Source of the DNA: Spongiibacter thalassae
Lineage (GTDB): Bacteria > Pseudomonadota > Gammaproteobacteria > Pseudomonadales > Spongiibacteraceae
Direction of reading: 5' to 3'
Length of the DNA stretch: 64,000 nucleotides
Assembly: GCF_012272835.1 (NCBI RefSeq)
Contig: NZ_JAAWWK010000001.1
Coordinates: forward strand, 310,001 to 374,000
The translations under genes and the position numbers were made by a program. The notes under the pieces are model-generated. The model had not been told where the DNA came from, did not search any database, and saw only the letters and a program-made list of their open reading frames with translations. Positions 35,259-42,967 of this stretch are shown here, in pieces; position 1 is the first letter of the stretch; each line of letters starts with the position of its first letter.

Positions 35259-35275
35259 AGAGTTTAAGACTTTGT
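35255..35275. promoter_or_regulatory. Inverted repeat ACAAAG...CTTTGT over the TetR gene start
   Basis: Six-base perfect arms (35255-35260, 35270-35275) flank nine bases whose centre (TTTAA) is also partly symmetric. It overlaps the probable TTG start of the TetR gene, a location suited to autorepression. Confidence 0.35.
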
Positions 35276-35347
35276 TGAGTGCGATTATTTTAACCCAAGT
35301 GACGGCGATTTCCTTGTTTTAAGCGTATTTTTTCTGTTGTCGGCGAA

Positions 35348-35363
35348 TCGTCGATTGCGACGA
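35348..35363. promoter_or_regulatory. Palindrome TCGTCG-ATTG-CGACGA, operator candidate
   Basis: A 16-base palindrome in the divergent region between the TetR gene and the WS/DGAT gene. The central ATTG is the same as at 2875. Its place fits control of both genes. Confidence 0.6.
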
Positions 35364-35476
35364 ATGCAACGGCGAATAACCCTGCTACGGTGTTGCGCTG
35401 GCCCGCCATGTGCATAGTGTTTTGGGCTTGTTTATGTTCGCCAACGGATTGATATGACGGATCTAATGAGGTGTAG

Positions 35477-36850
35477 ATGGAAACGGTAGCAATAAATCCA
35501 ATGGATGCCGCGTGGCTGTATATCGAGAAGCGCGAAGCCCCGGCGCATTTCGGGCCGCTTATTTTTATGAGCTGTCCAGAGGGGGAGCCGGATTTTGTCG
35601 CGCGTCTGGTCAGCGAGTGGCGCAAATCCCAGCAGTTTGCCCCGCCGTTTAACTACCGTCTGGCCAAGGGTCTGGTGCCCAAATGGGAGATTGTGCCCAA
35701 TGACGAGCTGGATATGGAATACCACCTCATGCACGTGGGCTTGCCCGCGCCGGGGGGAGAGCAGCAGTTGGGTGTGCTGGTGTCGCGCCTGCACTCACAC
35801 CGTCTTGATCGCCGTCGGCCACTGTGGCAGGTCTACATCATTGAAGGTCTGGAGGACAATCGCTTTGCGCTCTATCTCAAGCTGCATCACTCCCAACTCG
35901 ATGGTATGGGCGCGGCCAGGCTAATGGCGCGTTGTTTCAGTAGTGACCCCGGGCAACGGGGTTTGGTGCCCCCCTGGAGCGTGGGCCTCAGCGCGCGTAA
36001 ATCATCACCTAAAGCCGACGCGAAGGCCCTTTCGTTGGCCAACGGCGTAAAGCAGGGCAAGCGGTTGATGAATATAGCGGGAGCCTTGGGCACACTTGGC
36101 AAGCACTCCTATTTTACCCGCGACCACGCCTTGTTCGCCCCGTATCAAGGGCCCAAGTCGGTGCTCAACTCCCGTATTCGCGGTCATCGTCGCTATGCCA
36201 CCCAGCGTTTTGAGCTGGACGAGTTAAAAGCGGTCGCCGGCGCGGCAGAAGCAAAGGTGAACGATGTATTTCTCGCGATTACCGGCGCGGCACTGCGGCG
36301 CTATCTCAGTGAGATTTCCGCCTTGCCCCGCCACTCGCTTGTGGGCCAAGTGCCGGTAAGTATTCGTCCCGCCGGTGATGGCAGTGTGGGGAATGCCCTG
36401 AGTTTTGTTTATGCCACCCTTGGCACAGACCTTGAAGACCCCATCGAGCGTCTTCACGCGGTGCGGGCCTCTACGGAGTCTGCCAAGGCCTTGCAGAGCC
36501 AGCTTTCTGCCGATGCCATAGAGGCCTACACCGCCATTGTGCTGGCGCCCTATATCACCGAGACGATATTAAATCTGGGTGGCCATTTGCGGCCCGCGGC
36601 CAATCTGGTGATTTCCAATGTGCAGGGGCCTCGCGAGCGTTTGTATTTTAATGGTGCGCGGGTGGAGCATATTTATGGGCCATCGGTGCTGTTCCATGGG
36701 CAGGCATTGAATATCACCATGGCCAGCTATGCCGATGAGGTGAATATCGGCTATACCGCGTGCCGTGACACCCTGCCGTCAATGCAGAAAATCGCTGTTT
36801 ATACCCGCGAAGCCTTCGACGAATTGGCAGCGTTGGTCGGCGCGAATTAG
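35477..36850 (+). CDS. Wax ester synthase / acyl-CoA:diacylglycerol acyltransferase (WS/DGAT)
   Basis: This 457-residue acyltransferase has the condensing motif HHSQLDG (residues 137-143; family HHxxxDG), whose second histidine is the catalytic base, and the C-terminal conserved segment NLVISNVQGPRERLYFNGAR. These membrane-associated enzymes esterify acyl-CoA with fatty alcohols or diacylglycerol to make storage wax esters or triacylglycerols. The length agrees with the family. GAGGTG lies just upstream of ATG. It is divergent from the TetR gene, with two candidate operators between, and its end overlaps the convergent 7-TM protein gene by four bases. Storage of surplus acyl-CoA is the likely role. 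Confidence 0.92.
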   Translation: METVAINPMDAAWLYIEKREAPAHFGPLIFMSCPEGEPDFVARLVSEWRKSQQFAPPFNYRLAKGLVPKWEIVPNDELDMEYHLMHVGLPAPGGEQQLGVLVSRLHSHRLDRRRPLWQVYIIEGLEDNRFALYLKLHHSQLDGMGAARLMARCFSSDPGQRGLVPPWSVGLSARKSSPKADAKALSLANGVKQGKRLMNIAGALGTLGKHSYFTRDHALFAPYQGPKSVLNSRIRGHRRYATQRFELDELKAVAGAAEAKVNDVFLAITGAALRRYLSEISALPRHSLVGQVPVSIRPAGDGSVGNALSFVYATLGTDLEDPIERLHAVRASTESAKALQSQLSADAIEAYTAIVLAPYITETILNLGGHLRPAANLVISNVQGPRERLYFNGARVEHIYGPSVLFHGQALNITMASYADEVNIGYTACRDTLPSMQKIAVYTREAFDELAALVGAN

Positions 36851-37671
36851 CGCCGTGGCAGGTCGATAATTGCCATCACTACCCAGACTACCAGAAGGGA
36901 TAACAGCACACTGAGTAAACTGGAACCCTGAATTATCCACTGGGGGAAATTCAGGGTGTCGGTGCCCAGGGCGTTGTACATGGGCCAACCGGCAGCGGCG
37001 TGGCCCATAAATGCGCCGCTGGGCATTATCAGTACCAAAGCGATTTGTTTTAAACCCTTGAGTTTGGGTATCAGTGCATAGGTGAGCAGGAAGGGCACAA
37101 TCACCGCAGTGGTGTTGACGAAGAACCACCAGGACGGCATATAGCCCAGCTTGAAGGGCTGGTAGCCGTAGTACACCCACACCCCGAAATGCAGGGGTAT
37201 TTGTTCGACCAGGGCTGCGGTGAACACAACTGCTGCGTAGCTTTTCCAGACAAAGTTTTGCTTAAGTGTGCGCGCTCTTATTTTGTCAAAACACAGCAGC
37301 GGCAGGGCTGCGAAATACCAAATGTAGCCGACCAAAACCGCGAGGGGGACGGGGTGCCCATTGGTAGTTAGTACATTGTACTGGGCAATCTGCGGGTGCA
37401 CCGCATTGCCCAATAAATCTACCACTGGTTCCAGGTAGAGGGTCAGCACGGAGCCGAGCAATAGTAACAGGGGCACCGCGCTGCGATGTCGCTTGCTCAG
37501 GTAAAGGGCGTAAATAACAAAAATCACCGCGCCGATGCCATAGGCCACCGTAGTGATAAGCTGCGGCAGTGCCGGCATGACCAGATCTGCCGGTGCCTGG
37601 GTGTGGGAAAGGGTATGAGAAAGAGTGTGGGAGAGGGGGTAAGAAAGAGTGTCAGTGCGTGGCTCGTTCAT
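36847..37671 (-). CDS. Seven-helix membrane protein with N-terminal SHTL repeats (module B)
   Basis: This 274-residue protein has a polar N-terminus with tandem 'LSHT' units (residues about 9-24), then about seven hydrophobic helices. It shares with 23684-24493 and 40087-40917 the signatures YLEPVVDLLGNAVHPQIAQ, WKSY, VEQIPLHFGVWVYYGYQ, FFVN and PKLKGLKQIALV. Its start overlaps the stop of the upstream FadL gene by four bases (ATGA), so translation is probably coupled. It is the last gene of module B and converges with the WS/DGAT gene. Conserved membrane-embedded Glu, Pro and Tyr residues suggest a shared ligand or activity; none is known. Confidence 0.7.
   Translation of the reverse strand: MNEPRTDTLSYPLSHTLSHTLSHTQAPADLVMPALPQLITTVAYGIGAVIFVIYALYLSKRHRSAVPLLLLLGSVLTLYLEPVVDLLGNAVHPQIAQYNVLTTNGHPVPLAVLVGYIWYFAALPLLCFDKIRARTLKQNFVWKSYAAVVFTAALVEQIPLHFGVWVYYGYQPFKLGYMPSWWFFVNTTAVIVPFLLTYALIPKLKGLKQIALVLIMPSGAFMGHAAAGWPMYNALGTDTLNFPQWIIQGSSLLSVLLSLLVVWVVMAIIDLPRR
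37601..37655. repeat. Imperfect 12-base tandem repeats inside a coding region
   Basis: Four to five units alternate between forms such as GTGTGGGAAAGG and GTATGAGAAAGA (37601, 37613, 37625, 37637, and a partial unit at 37649). On the minus strand they encode (L)SHT / (L)SYP units at the N-terminus of the 7-TM protein. The unit length of 12 keeps the frame, so copy number could vary without breaking the gene. Confidence 0.75.
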
Positions 37672-38963
37672 AGCGGGCGGCTCCCCTGGTTTATCTGGCT
37701 AAAGGTGAAGTGCAGTGCCAATGACTCGTTAATTTCCGACGAAGGCCCAAAGGGTGTTTCGGGGTTGTGATAGCGGGTTTCGGTACGAGGCTGATAGGCC
37801 AGAGCGGTATTTATCAGCCAACGTCTATTCAGTTTACTGGTATACCCTACTGACAAATCGTGACGGGGGGTGAGAGCAAAAGTAGGGGACAGGCTGGCCT
37901 TGTCGAGAATCAGGCTGTGGTAGGAGTATCCTGCGCGCAGCGTGCGGTTATTGCCCAGGTGTTTTTCCACCCCGATGCTGTAAACAATCTGGCTGTGCAT
38001 TTTCGTTGAACTGCTGAATTCCAGCTCGTCGGCCGGTGCAGTCCTGTCGGGGTCACTTGCGGATAGTGTCAACCGTCGTGTTGAGCCTGCCCAGTCGAAC
38101 CAGTTTGCTTCAGCGGAAAGCCCCCAATCCGCGCGGGGCTTCCAGAATACGCCAATGCCGAATTCCCTCGGGGTTTCCAGTCCCTCCATGGAAACGTCCT
38201 GATAGGTCACTCGACCGGCACCTATCGCCTCGTAGTTGACGGTCATTGAGCCGCCATCAAGATCAATCTTCGATTCTGTGGTGTAATTTGCACCCACGAT
38301 AACTTGTTCATTAACCTGATACTGCATGCCCAGCTTTACATCGCCGCCCCAGCCACTCAAGTCCCGCACTTTTACGCCGAAAAAGGTTTGCTCGGCAGTG
38401 GCGACAGATGTGTCTTCAAACAGGCTCTGTTCTGCACCCGCATAGGTGGCCGCAACGACGACTCCAAGCCTTAGCTTGTCACTGTAGTTCCAGGCGAGTC
38501 CACCGGAAAACCGGAATAGTGAAAATAATGAGGTGGCGTCGTCAACGGTGCCGTATACGTTATCGAGATTGTTATAAACATAACCCAGACCTCCGGCAAC
38601 GTTCACCCCGGCGCCCCATACAAATTGGCTTTCGGAATTGAACCGGCGGGCATGGCCTGCGCCGACGACAGACCCCAGCTCGTTGCTAACGCGGGTACGA
38701 CCGCTGTAGCCGTCTTTGTGGCCAGTGCGCGCAATAGAGAAGGCGGTTGCGCTGTAGTCAGTGCGGCTGTTAGCAATATTGGCGAGTCCGGCGGGGTTGG
38801 CGATCAGTGCGCCGGTGTCACTGACAGCAGCGATTTCCGCGCCACCCATAGCAGTGGCTTCAGCGCCATAGGCGGTAAGGTAAATGCCATTGGCGGCCTG
38901 TGCAGACAAAACCGAGCACAGACCGCCCGATAGAACGGCGTGGTAAGCGAAGTTTTTCAGCAT
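37668..38963 (-). CDS. FadL/OmpP1/TodX-type outer membrane porin (second of three)
   Basis: This 431-residue protein has a signal peptide (about residues 1-23, ending AQAAN) and the FadL-type mature start with YGAEATAMGGAEIA and NPAGLANIANSRTDY. Many alternating amphipathic strands follow. The fold suggests passage of hydrophobic molecules. It belongs to the module B operon, 96 bases after the COX4-like gene and overlapping the final 7-TM gene by four bases. The equivalent module A gene is 13709-14983, with a similar GLGGADIA turn and similar strand motifs such as SSFGSFKLQSALAW and SLFRFSGGLAWN, so the two are clear paralogues. Confidence 0.86.
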   Translation of the reverse strand: MLKNFAYHAVLSGGLCSVLSAQAANGIYLTAYGAEATAMGGAEIAAVSDTGALIANPAGLANIANSRTDYSATAFSIARTGHKDGYSGRTRVSNELGSVVGAGHARRFNSESQFVWGAGVNVAGGLGYVYNNLDNVYGTVDDATSLFSLFRFSGGLAWNYSDKLRLGVVVAATYAGAEQSLFEDTSVATAEQTFFGVKVRDLSGWGGDVKLGMQYQVNEQVIVGANYTTESKIDLDGGSMTVNYEAIGAGRVTYQDVSMEGLETPREFGIGVFWKPRADWGLSAEANWFDWAGSTRRLTLSASDPDRTAPADELEFSSSTKMHSQIVYSIGVEKHLGNNRTLRAGYSYHSLILDKASLSPTFALTPRHDLSVGYTSKLNRRWLINTALAYQPRTETRYHNPETPFGPSSEINESLALHFTFSQINQGSRPL

Positions 38964-39059
38964 AATTATTCCGTGGTGTTGGCGCGATCTGGCTGCGCGG
39001 CGGCGAAGATGTGTTGGTTATTCGTAGCGTCGTTTGGTACGGTGGCGCGGTAGTTACTG

Positions 39060-39344
39060 TCAGAGGGACAGCTGTCCGCTATTGGCGAGCAGTAAACCTA
39101 CGCAGCTGAATAACACCCAGCTTTCACAGGACACGCGTAATGTGCTTGGTGCGTGCCCCACTTCCATAAAGTGGATGATGACCAGCCGCGCCTTGAAAAA
39201 AGCCAGAATCAGAATAGCCGCAGATTCAATAAAATGATCGGCAAACAGCATTCCGTGGTGACTGCCTACTGCCCACGAAAAAAAGGTAATGGCGGTGAGC
39301 AGTAACCAGATTGCAGTTTCCTTGGAGAGTATCAGTTCACGCAT
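39060..39344 (-). CDS. COX4_pro/NorF-like small membrane protein (module B copy)
   Basis: This 94-residue protein has three hydrophobic helices and the middle signature FFKARLVIIHFMEVGHAPSTLR, matching the 'FIKVKIVMSNFMEVSHGP' segment of the module A copy. It starts 41 bases after the stop of the COX3-like gene, as expected for a NorE-NorF-like pair. Known family members are accessory subunits of haem-copper oxidases or nitric oxide reductases. No catalytic subunit of either is encoded here. The ribosome binding site is weak, so coupling to the upstream gene is likely. Confidence 0.8.
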   Translation of the reverse strand: MRELILSKETAIWLLLTAITFFSWAVGSHHGMLFADHFIESAAILILAFFKARLVIIHFMEVGHAPSTLRVSCESWVLFSCVGLLLANSGQLSL

Positions 39345-39385
39345 GGCGGGTCCGTTATTTTTTTGAGTGCTTCAACAACACCGTG

Positions 39386-40024
39386 TCAGGGAATAAGGTA
39401 TATCAGTGGAAAAATAATAATCCACAGCAGGTCAACCATATGCCAGTAAATGCCACCGCATTCCATGTTGGCATAGGCGGTGTCATCTACCTTGTCGGTT
39501 CGGTAAAGACTGAAAGCAAAATACAACAGCATCGGCACGCCAAGCAGTACGTGAAAATAATGCATGCCGGTAATCAGGTAGTAAAATACCCAGAAGTTAT
39601 TGCTGAGATAGTCAATTTCCAGGGCGGCTTTGTCGCTGTATTCCATGCCCTTGAGAACAAGAAAGCCAGTTCCTAAAGCAGCGGCAACCACTAACATGTG
39701 AGCGGCTTGGCGACAAAGTTGACGCTTTACCGCCTTCAGTGCCAAAACCACCAGCCAGGAGCTGCACAATAAAAGCAGTGTATTCACCGAGCCGATATGA
39801 ATATCGAGTAGGGCCTGTGACTCGCGGAATAGCTCCAATGCCTCGCTGCGATAGTAGGCGAACATACCAAAGAAAAGCGAAAAACAGGCCATATCACCTA
39901 ACAGGAACAACCACACCATTTCATCGCCGGGCATGTGCGGGGCAACACCATTGGCATCGTTGGCGGGTGACTTGCTCACGTTGGCTGATCCAGGTTGTTG
40001 TGGTGAAGGTTCAAAAGCAGTCAT
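39386..40024 (-). CDS. COX3/NorE-like membrane protein (module B copy)
   Basis: This 212-residue protein has a polar N-terminus with proline and asparagine, then five helices. COX3 hallmarks are MVWLFLLGDMACFSLFFGMFAYY, ITGMHYFHVLLGVPML and the final GGIYWHMVDLLWIIIFPLIYL, nearly the same as the module A copy. An in-frame extension upstream to 40225 overlaps the preceding gene and lacks family features, so ATG 40024 is chosen. It lies between a 7-TM gene and the COX4-like gene. As in module A there is no partner oxidase, so this subunit may serve a different membrane enzyme, for example the 7-TM protein beside it. Confidence 0.87.
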   Translation of the reverse strand: MTAFEPSPQQPGSANVSKSPANDANGVAPHMPGDEMVWLFLLGDMACFSLFFGMFAYYRSEALELFRESQALLDIHIGSVNTLLLLCSSWLVVLALKAVKRQLCRQAAHMLVVAAALGTGFLVLKGMEYSDKAALEIDYLSNNFWVFYYLITGMHYFHVLLGVPMLLYFAFSLYRTDKVDDTAYANMECGGIYWHMVDLLWIIIFPLIYLIP

Positions 40025-40086
40025 AGCAATCGATGAATTTATCAGGGCACCGGACAGCCCGAAGACTGCCGGTGCATTGGAGCGGG

Positions 40087-40917
40087 TTATGCGGGTTGTG
40101 TGCGCAGTGCGGCAGCGGGGTTTTCCGCAGACACTGACTTGTCGGCGACCAGTGCCGCGACAAAGCGAACAACGAGCAGACACAGAGCGAGTGACAGCAA
40201 GGTCAGCAGGCGAGTGGCGATCCACGGCATGTCGTGGTTAAGCGACATGAAGTAGGGCCATGCGGTAATGCCGTAGGATGCGCCCATGGCGACCACTGAA
40301 ACCAGCGCCAAAGCAATACGGTTGCGACCTTTCAGGTAGGGCTCTACCAGATACAGCAGGAAACCTACCATCAGCATTGAGGTGCCGTTCAGCCAGCCCC
40401 AGGCCAGCGGGAAGCCAAAGATTTTGAACGAGGCATCGCCGTAGTAGATATAGGCCTGCGTGGCTGTGCCAGGCATTTCCATAATGACGTCGGTCATCGC
40501 GATAAGGAACCAGGTGATAAACACGCCTTTCACGGTCAGGCCCTGTTTCATTCGGGTATAGGCCCAGTAGCCGGTCATCGAAATAAAGAAGACATAGCAG
40601 GGTGGTATCAGCGCCGGAATATTCAGGTCATAGCCGATAAACGCAGGCCCGGGCAGGTTGGTGGGGTACCACAGGTGTCCCAGGTGGTCGAGCATCGGCT
40701 CGATCAGCGAGCAAATCAAACCGCCGAGAATCATCCACAGTGGAATATCGTTGCCTTTCTTCATATAGCAATAGATGGCCCAGGGTATTACGGCGATACC
40801 GAAGCCCCCGGCCCATACAGTGAATAAATTACCGACCAGCTCATTGGCCATATAGTCTGCGGGAACCGGCAGCCGCTCGGCGACTACCGGTGTCATCCAC
40901 TTCTCGATTAGTGACAT
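40087..40917 (-). CDS. Seven-helix membrane protein (module B, third paralogue)
   Basis: This 276-residue protein has about seven transmembrane helices. Family signatures shared with 23684-24493 and 36847-37671 are SLIEPMLDHLGHLWYPTNLPG, a membrane segment with MEMPGTATQAYIYYGDASFK, and EPYLKGRNRIALALV. AGAGGAAAAC before ATG supports the start. The gene lies between the FAD oxidoreductase and COX3-like genes, where module A has the AveC-like gene beside its own oxidoreductase. This location, plus similar acidic and YxYYG-type motifs, suggests it may be the functional counterpart of the AveC-like protein; sequence alone does not prove homology. Confidence 0.7.
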   Translation of the reverse strand: MSLIEKWMTPVVAERLPVPADYMANELVGNLFTVWAGGFGIAVIPWAIYCYMKKGNDIPLWMILGGLICSLIEPMLDHLGHLWYPTNLPGPAFIGYDLNIPALIPPCYVFFISMTGYWAYTRMKQGLTVKGVFITWFLIAMTDVIMEMPGTATQAYIYYGDASFKIFGFPLAWGWLNGTSMLMVGFLLYLVEPYLKGRNRIALALVSVVAMGASYGITAWPYFMSLNHDMPWIATRLLTLLSLALCLLVVRFVAALVADKSVSAENPAAALRTQPA

Positions 40918-40961
40918 GGTGTTTTCCTCTCTTGTGATTATCTCTACAAATGAAGCGTGGT

Positions 40962-42575
40962 TTACTTCATATTCTTAATGGCGGTCAGGGCCGAGTTCCG
41001 TCCCGGCATACCGCAGATGCCTGCACTGGGGTGGGTTCCGGAACCACTGAGGAACAAACCGGGTACAGGGGTTTTATAGCCGCCAAGGGCAAAGGCCGGG
41101 CGGCCAGGTCCAAACCGGGTAACGTAGGGGTCAACGTGGTACACGCTGCCGTCTATGGCATGGAAGCGTTTTTCGATATCGGGCGGCGCCAGAGGACGAC
41201 GGGCGATTTCAAGTTCCTCGATGCCGTCGTAGTACTTGGCTGAATCCTTGGTAATCATGTCGCTGATCTGATCTCGAGCTTTCTCCCAGCCGATATTTGG
41301 ATTGAAGGGCACGAGACCCGACCAGAACCAGTAAGTGTCGTGGCCTTCGGGGGCCATTTTGGGGTCGAAGGCGGTGGTTACCTGGCCGAGGCCAGCGATG
41401 ATTTCCGGAATTTCGCCACGAATACAGTCCTGATACGCCTTTAGACCCTGTTCGTAGGTGGCCCATTGCAGCGTGGGCAGGCGCAGATCGGCATCCCAGC
41501 CCCGTTTGCGGCGCCACTCAGAGTGTCGGCGGGGTTCAATCTTGCCCTTGAGTGCGATATTCAATTTGAAATCGGCAATACCGCGGCTGGCGGTGGGGAT
41601 GTGCTTGGCGGTTACGGCGGTTTTGTGGTCAAGGATGCCATCTGGTAGCAGGTGGTTGAGCACCATTTTCGGGCTGAAGGCGGTCACGACCCCTTTCCTG
41701 GCGAAAATCTCTTCGCCGCTAGTGAGGCGAACTCCGGCAGCGCGACCGTCCTTGATAATAATTTCGTCGATTTTGGCGCTGGTACGAACAGAACCGCCGT
41801 GGTCTTCAAGGCAGCGGATCAGGGCTTTGGGGAAGGCGCCGGTGCCACCTTCAAACATGGTAATGCCCGTGCTCTGCAAAGCAGAAAGATAAATCATGCA
41901 GAACGAGCTGAGGTCAGAGCGGAATTCCATAAAGGGCAGGCCGGTCAGCAGGCAGGCGCGCACCATATCGGTTTCAAACAGCTCTTCAAGCACGGCGGCG
42001 TGGGAATTGGTCATCAGCTTGACAATGGCCGGAATATGCCGGGCGTGGCGAATGGCCCCGCCCATAGTGCGCAGCACCGCCGCAGGACTGGGGCGGTGAG
42101 CGTTAGTGTTCATCAGCGGCAGGCCGATCTTCATCGCCCGATCAATTGTATTGGAGAGGTCGAGCCACGCGGCGGCGTCCTTTTTGGAGAAATACTTGAT
42201 CTCTTCCGCGGTTTTGCGGGGGTCGTTCCACATACCAATGGACTCGTCGCCGTCCTGACTCAGTTGCACGTGGCAGGGGTCGATGCGGCGCTGGCGCAAA
42301 CCGTACTTGGTCTCCAGTTCCAGCTCCTGGGCGATGGGCGAAAGGCGGAACAGTGACGCGTGAATAGACGCTTCGTTGATGATGTGCTCGGGAGCTTCCG
42401 GTGCCATGGGATTGGTGGCGGTCATGCCGCCGGCGGTTTCATGGGCCTCAACAACCAGGGTCTTGAGGCCGGCCTTGGCCAGGTAACAGGATGCCACCAG
42501 GCCGTTATGGCCAGCGCCGGCGACGATGACGTCGATGTCTTTATAGTCGCCCTGGGGGCTTGCATGCTCTTGCAT
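40962..42575 (-). CDS. CrtI/phytoene-desaturase-like FAD oxidoreductase (module B copy)
   Basis: This 537-residue flavoprotein has the motif DVIVAGAGHNGLVASCYLAKAG, the acidic VVEAHETAGGMTATN, and the C-terminal FAD motif GLFLSGSGTHPSAGICGMPG. It is a clear paralogue of the protein at 15061-16644, with shared blocks such as 'ALxxxGxxMFxGGxGAxPxAL' and 'GxGQxKxxxAL'-like central strands. It should oxidise a hydrophobic or conjugated substrate; no carotenoid-biosynthesis genes support the phytoene name. AGAGGACC precedes ATG. It is the first gene of module B, with a 44-base gap to the 7-TM gene. Two palindromes lie in the divergent region shared with the TonB receptor gene. Confidence 0.88.
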   Translation of the reverse strand: MQEHASPQGDYKDIDVIVAGAGHNGLVASCYLAKAGLKTLVVEAHETAGGMTATNPMAPEAPEHIINEASIHASLFRLSPIAQELELETKYGLRQRRIDPCHVQLSQDGDESIGMWNDPRKTAEEIKYFSKKDAAAWLDLSNTIDRAMKIGLPLMNTNAHRPSPAAVLRTMGGAIRHARHIPAIVKLMTNSHAAVLEELFETDMVRACLLTGLPFMEFRSDLSSFCMIYLSALQSTGITMFEGGTGAFPKALIRCLEDHGGSVRTSAKIDEIIIKDGRAAGVRLTSGEEIFARKGVVTAFSPKMVLNHLLPDGILDHKTAVTAKHIPTASRGIADFKLNIALKGKIEPRRHSEWRRKRGWDADLRLPTLQWATYEQGLKAYQDCIRGEIPEIIAGLGQVTTAFDPKMAPEGHDTYWFWSGLVPFNPNIGWEKARDQISDMITKDSAKYYDGIEELEIARRPLAPPDIEKRFHAIDGSVYHVDPYVTRFGPGRPAFALGGYKTPVPGLFLSGSGTHPSAGICGMPGRNSALTAIKNMK

Positions 42576-42818
42576 CTGAAACGGTCCTCTATTCGCTATA
42601 CGTCGGAGTCAGTAAAAATCCAATATATTCAACTGTTTAATGGATGGTGTTAGCTGCTTTTGGTCTCGATTGTATATAGCGCTCGTTATAGTATTTTGGC
42701 TAGTCTACGCCCGCGCCGGGCGGAGTGTCAATTGCTACCGGTAACCAAGCTTACGCTTATATCAATCGAAGCCTGCTCAGGCCACGTGGCAAGGTTCGCC
42801 CAATGGTGGCCAAAGAAA

Positions 42819-42836
42819 ATCGTCGGTTCCGACGAT
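42819..42836. promoter_or_regulatory. 18-base palindrome ATCGTCGGTTCCGACGAT, operator candidate
   Basis: Eight-base perfect arms surround TT in the 392-base divergent region between module B and the TonB receptor gene. It is the most symmetric of five TCGTCG-N4-CGACGA sites and could control both units. Confidence 0.62.
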
Positions 42837-42851
42837 CAGCATAAATATAGT

Positions 42852-42863
42852 TAGCGTACGCTA
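42852..42863. promoter_or_regulatory. Perfect 12-base palindrome TAGCGTACGCTA
   Basis: It lies 15 bases after the preceding palindrome and overlaps a TATAGT hexamer (42862-42867) that could be a -10 element for the TonB receptor gene. A related half-site (CGTTATAGTA) occurs near 42673. Its role is uncertain. Confidence 0.4.
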
Positions 42864-42967
42864 TAGTAAAGCTAACATGATTAGGTAGCTGGAATTGACG
42901 GGTTGCTTGCCCTGATGGGTGGATACCTGGCGATAGAGAATAAAAAAATCATCTGGAGTTCAAAATA

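Noticed and set aside
40025-40225. N-terminal extension of the COX3-like gene
   Set aside because: The extension overlaps the upstream gene, is basic and cysteine-rich unlike the family, and ATG 40024 gives the normal length.
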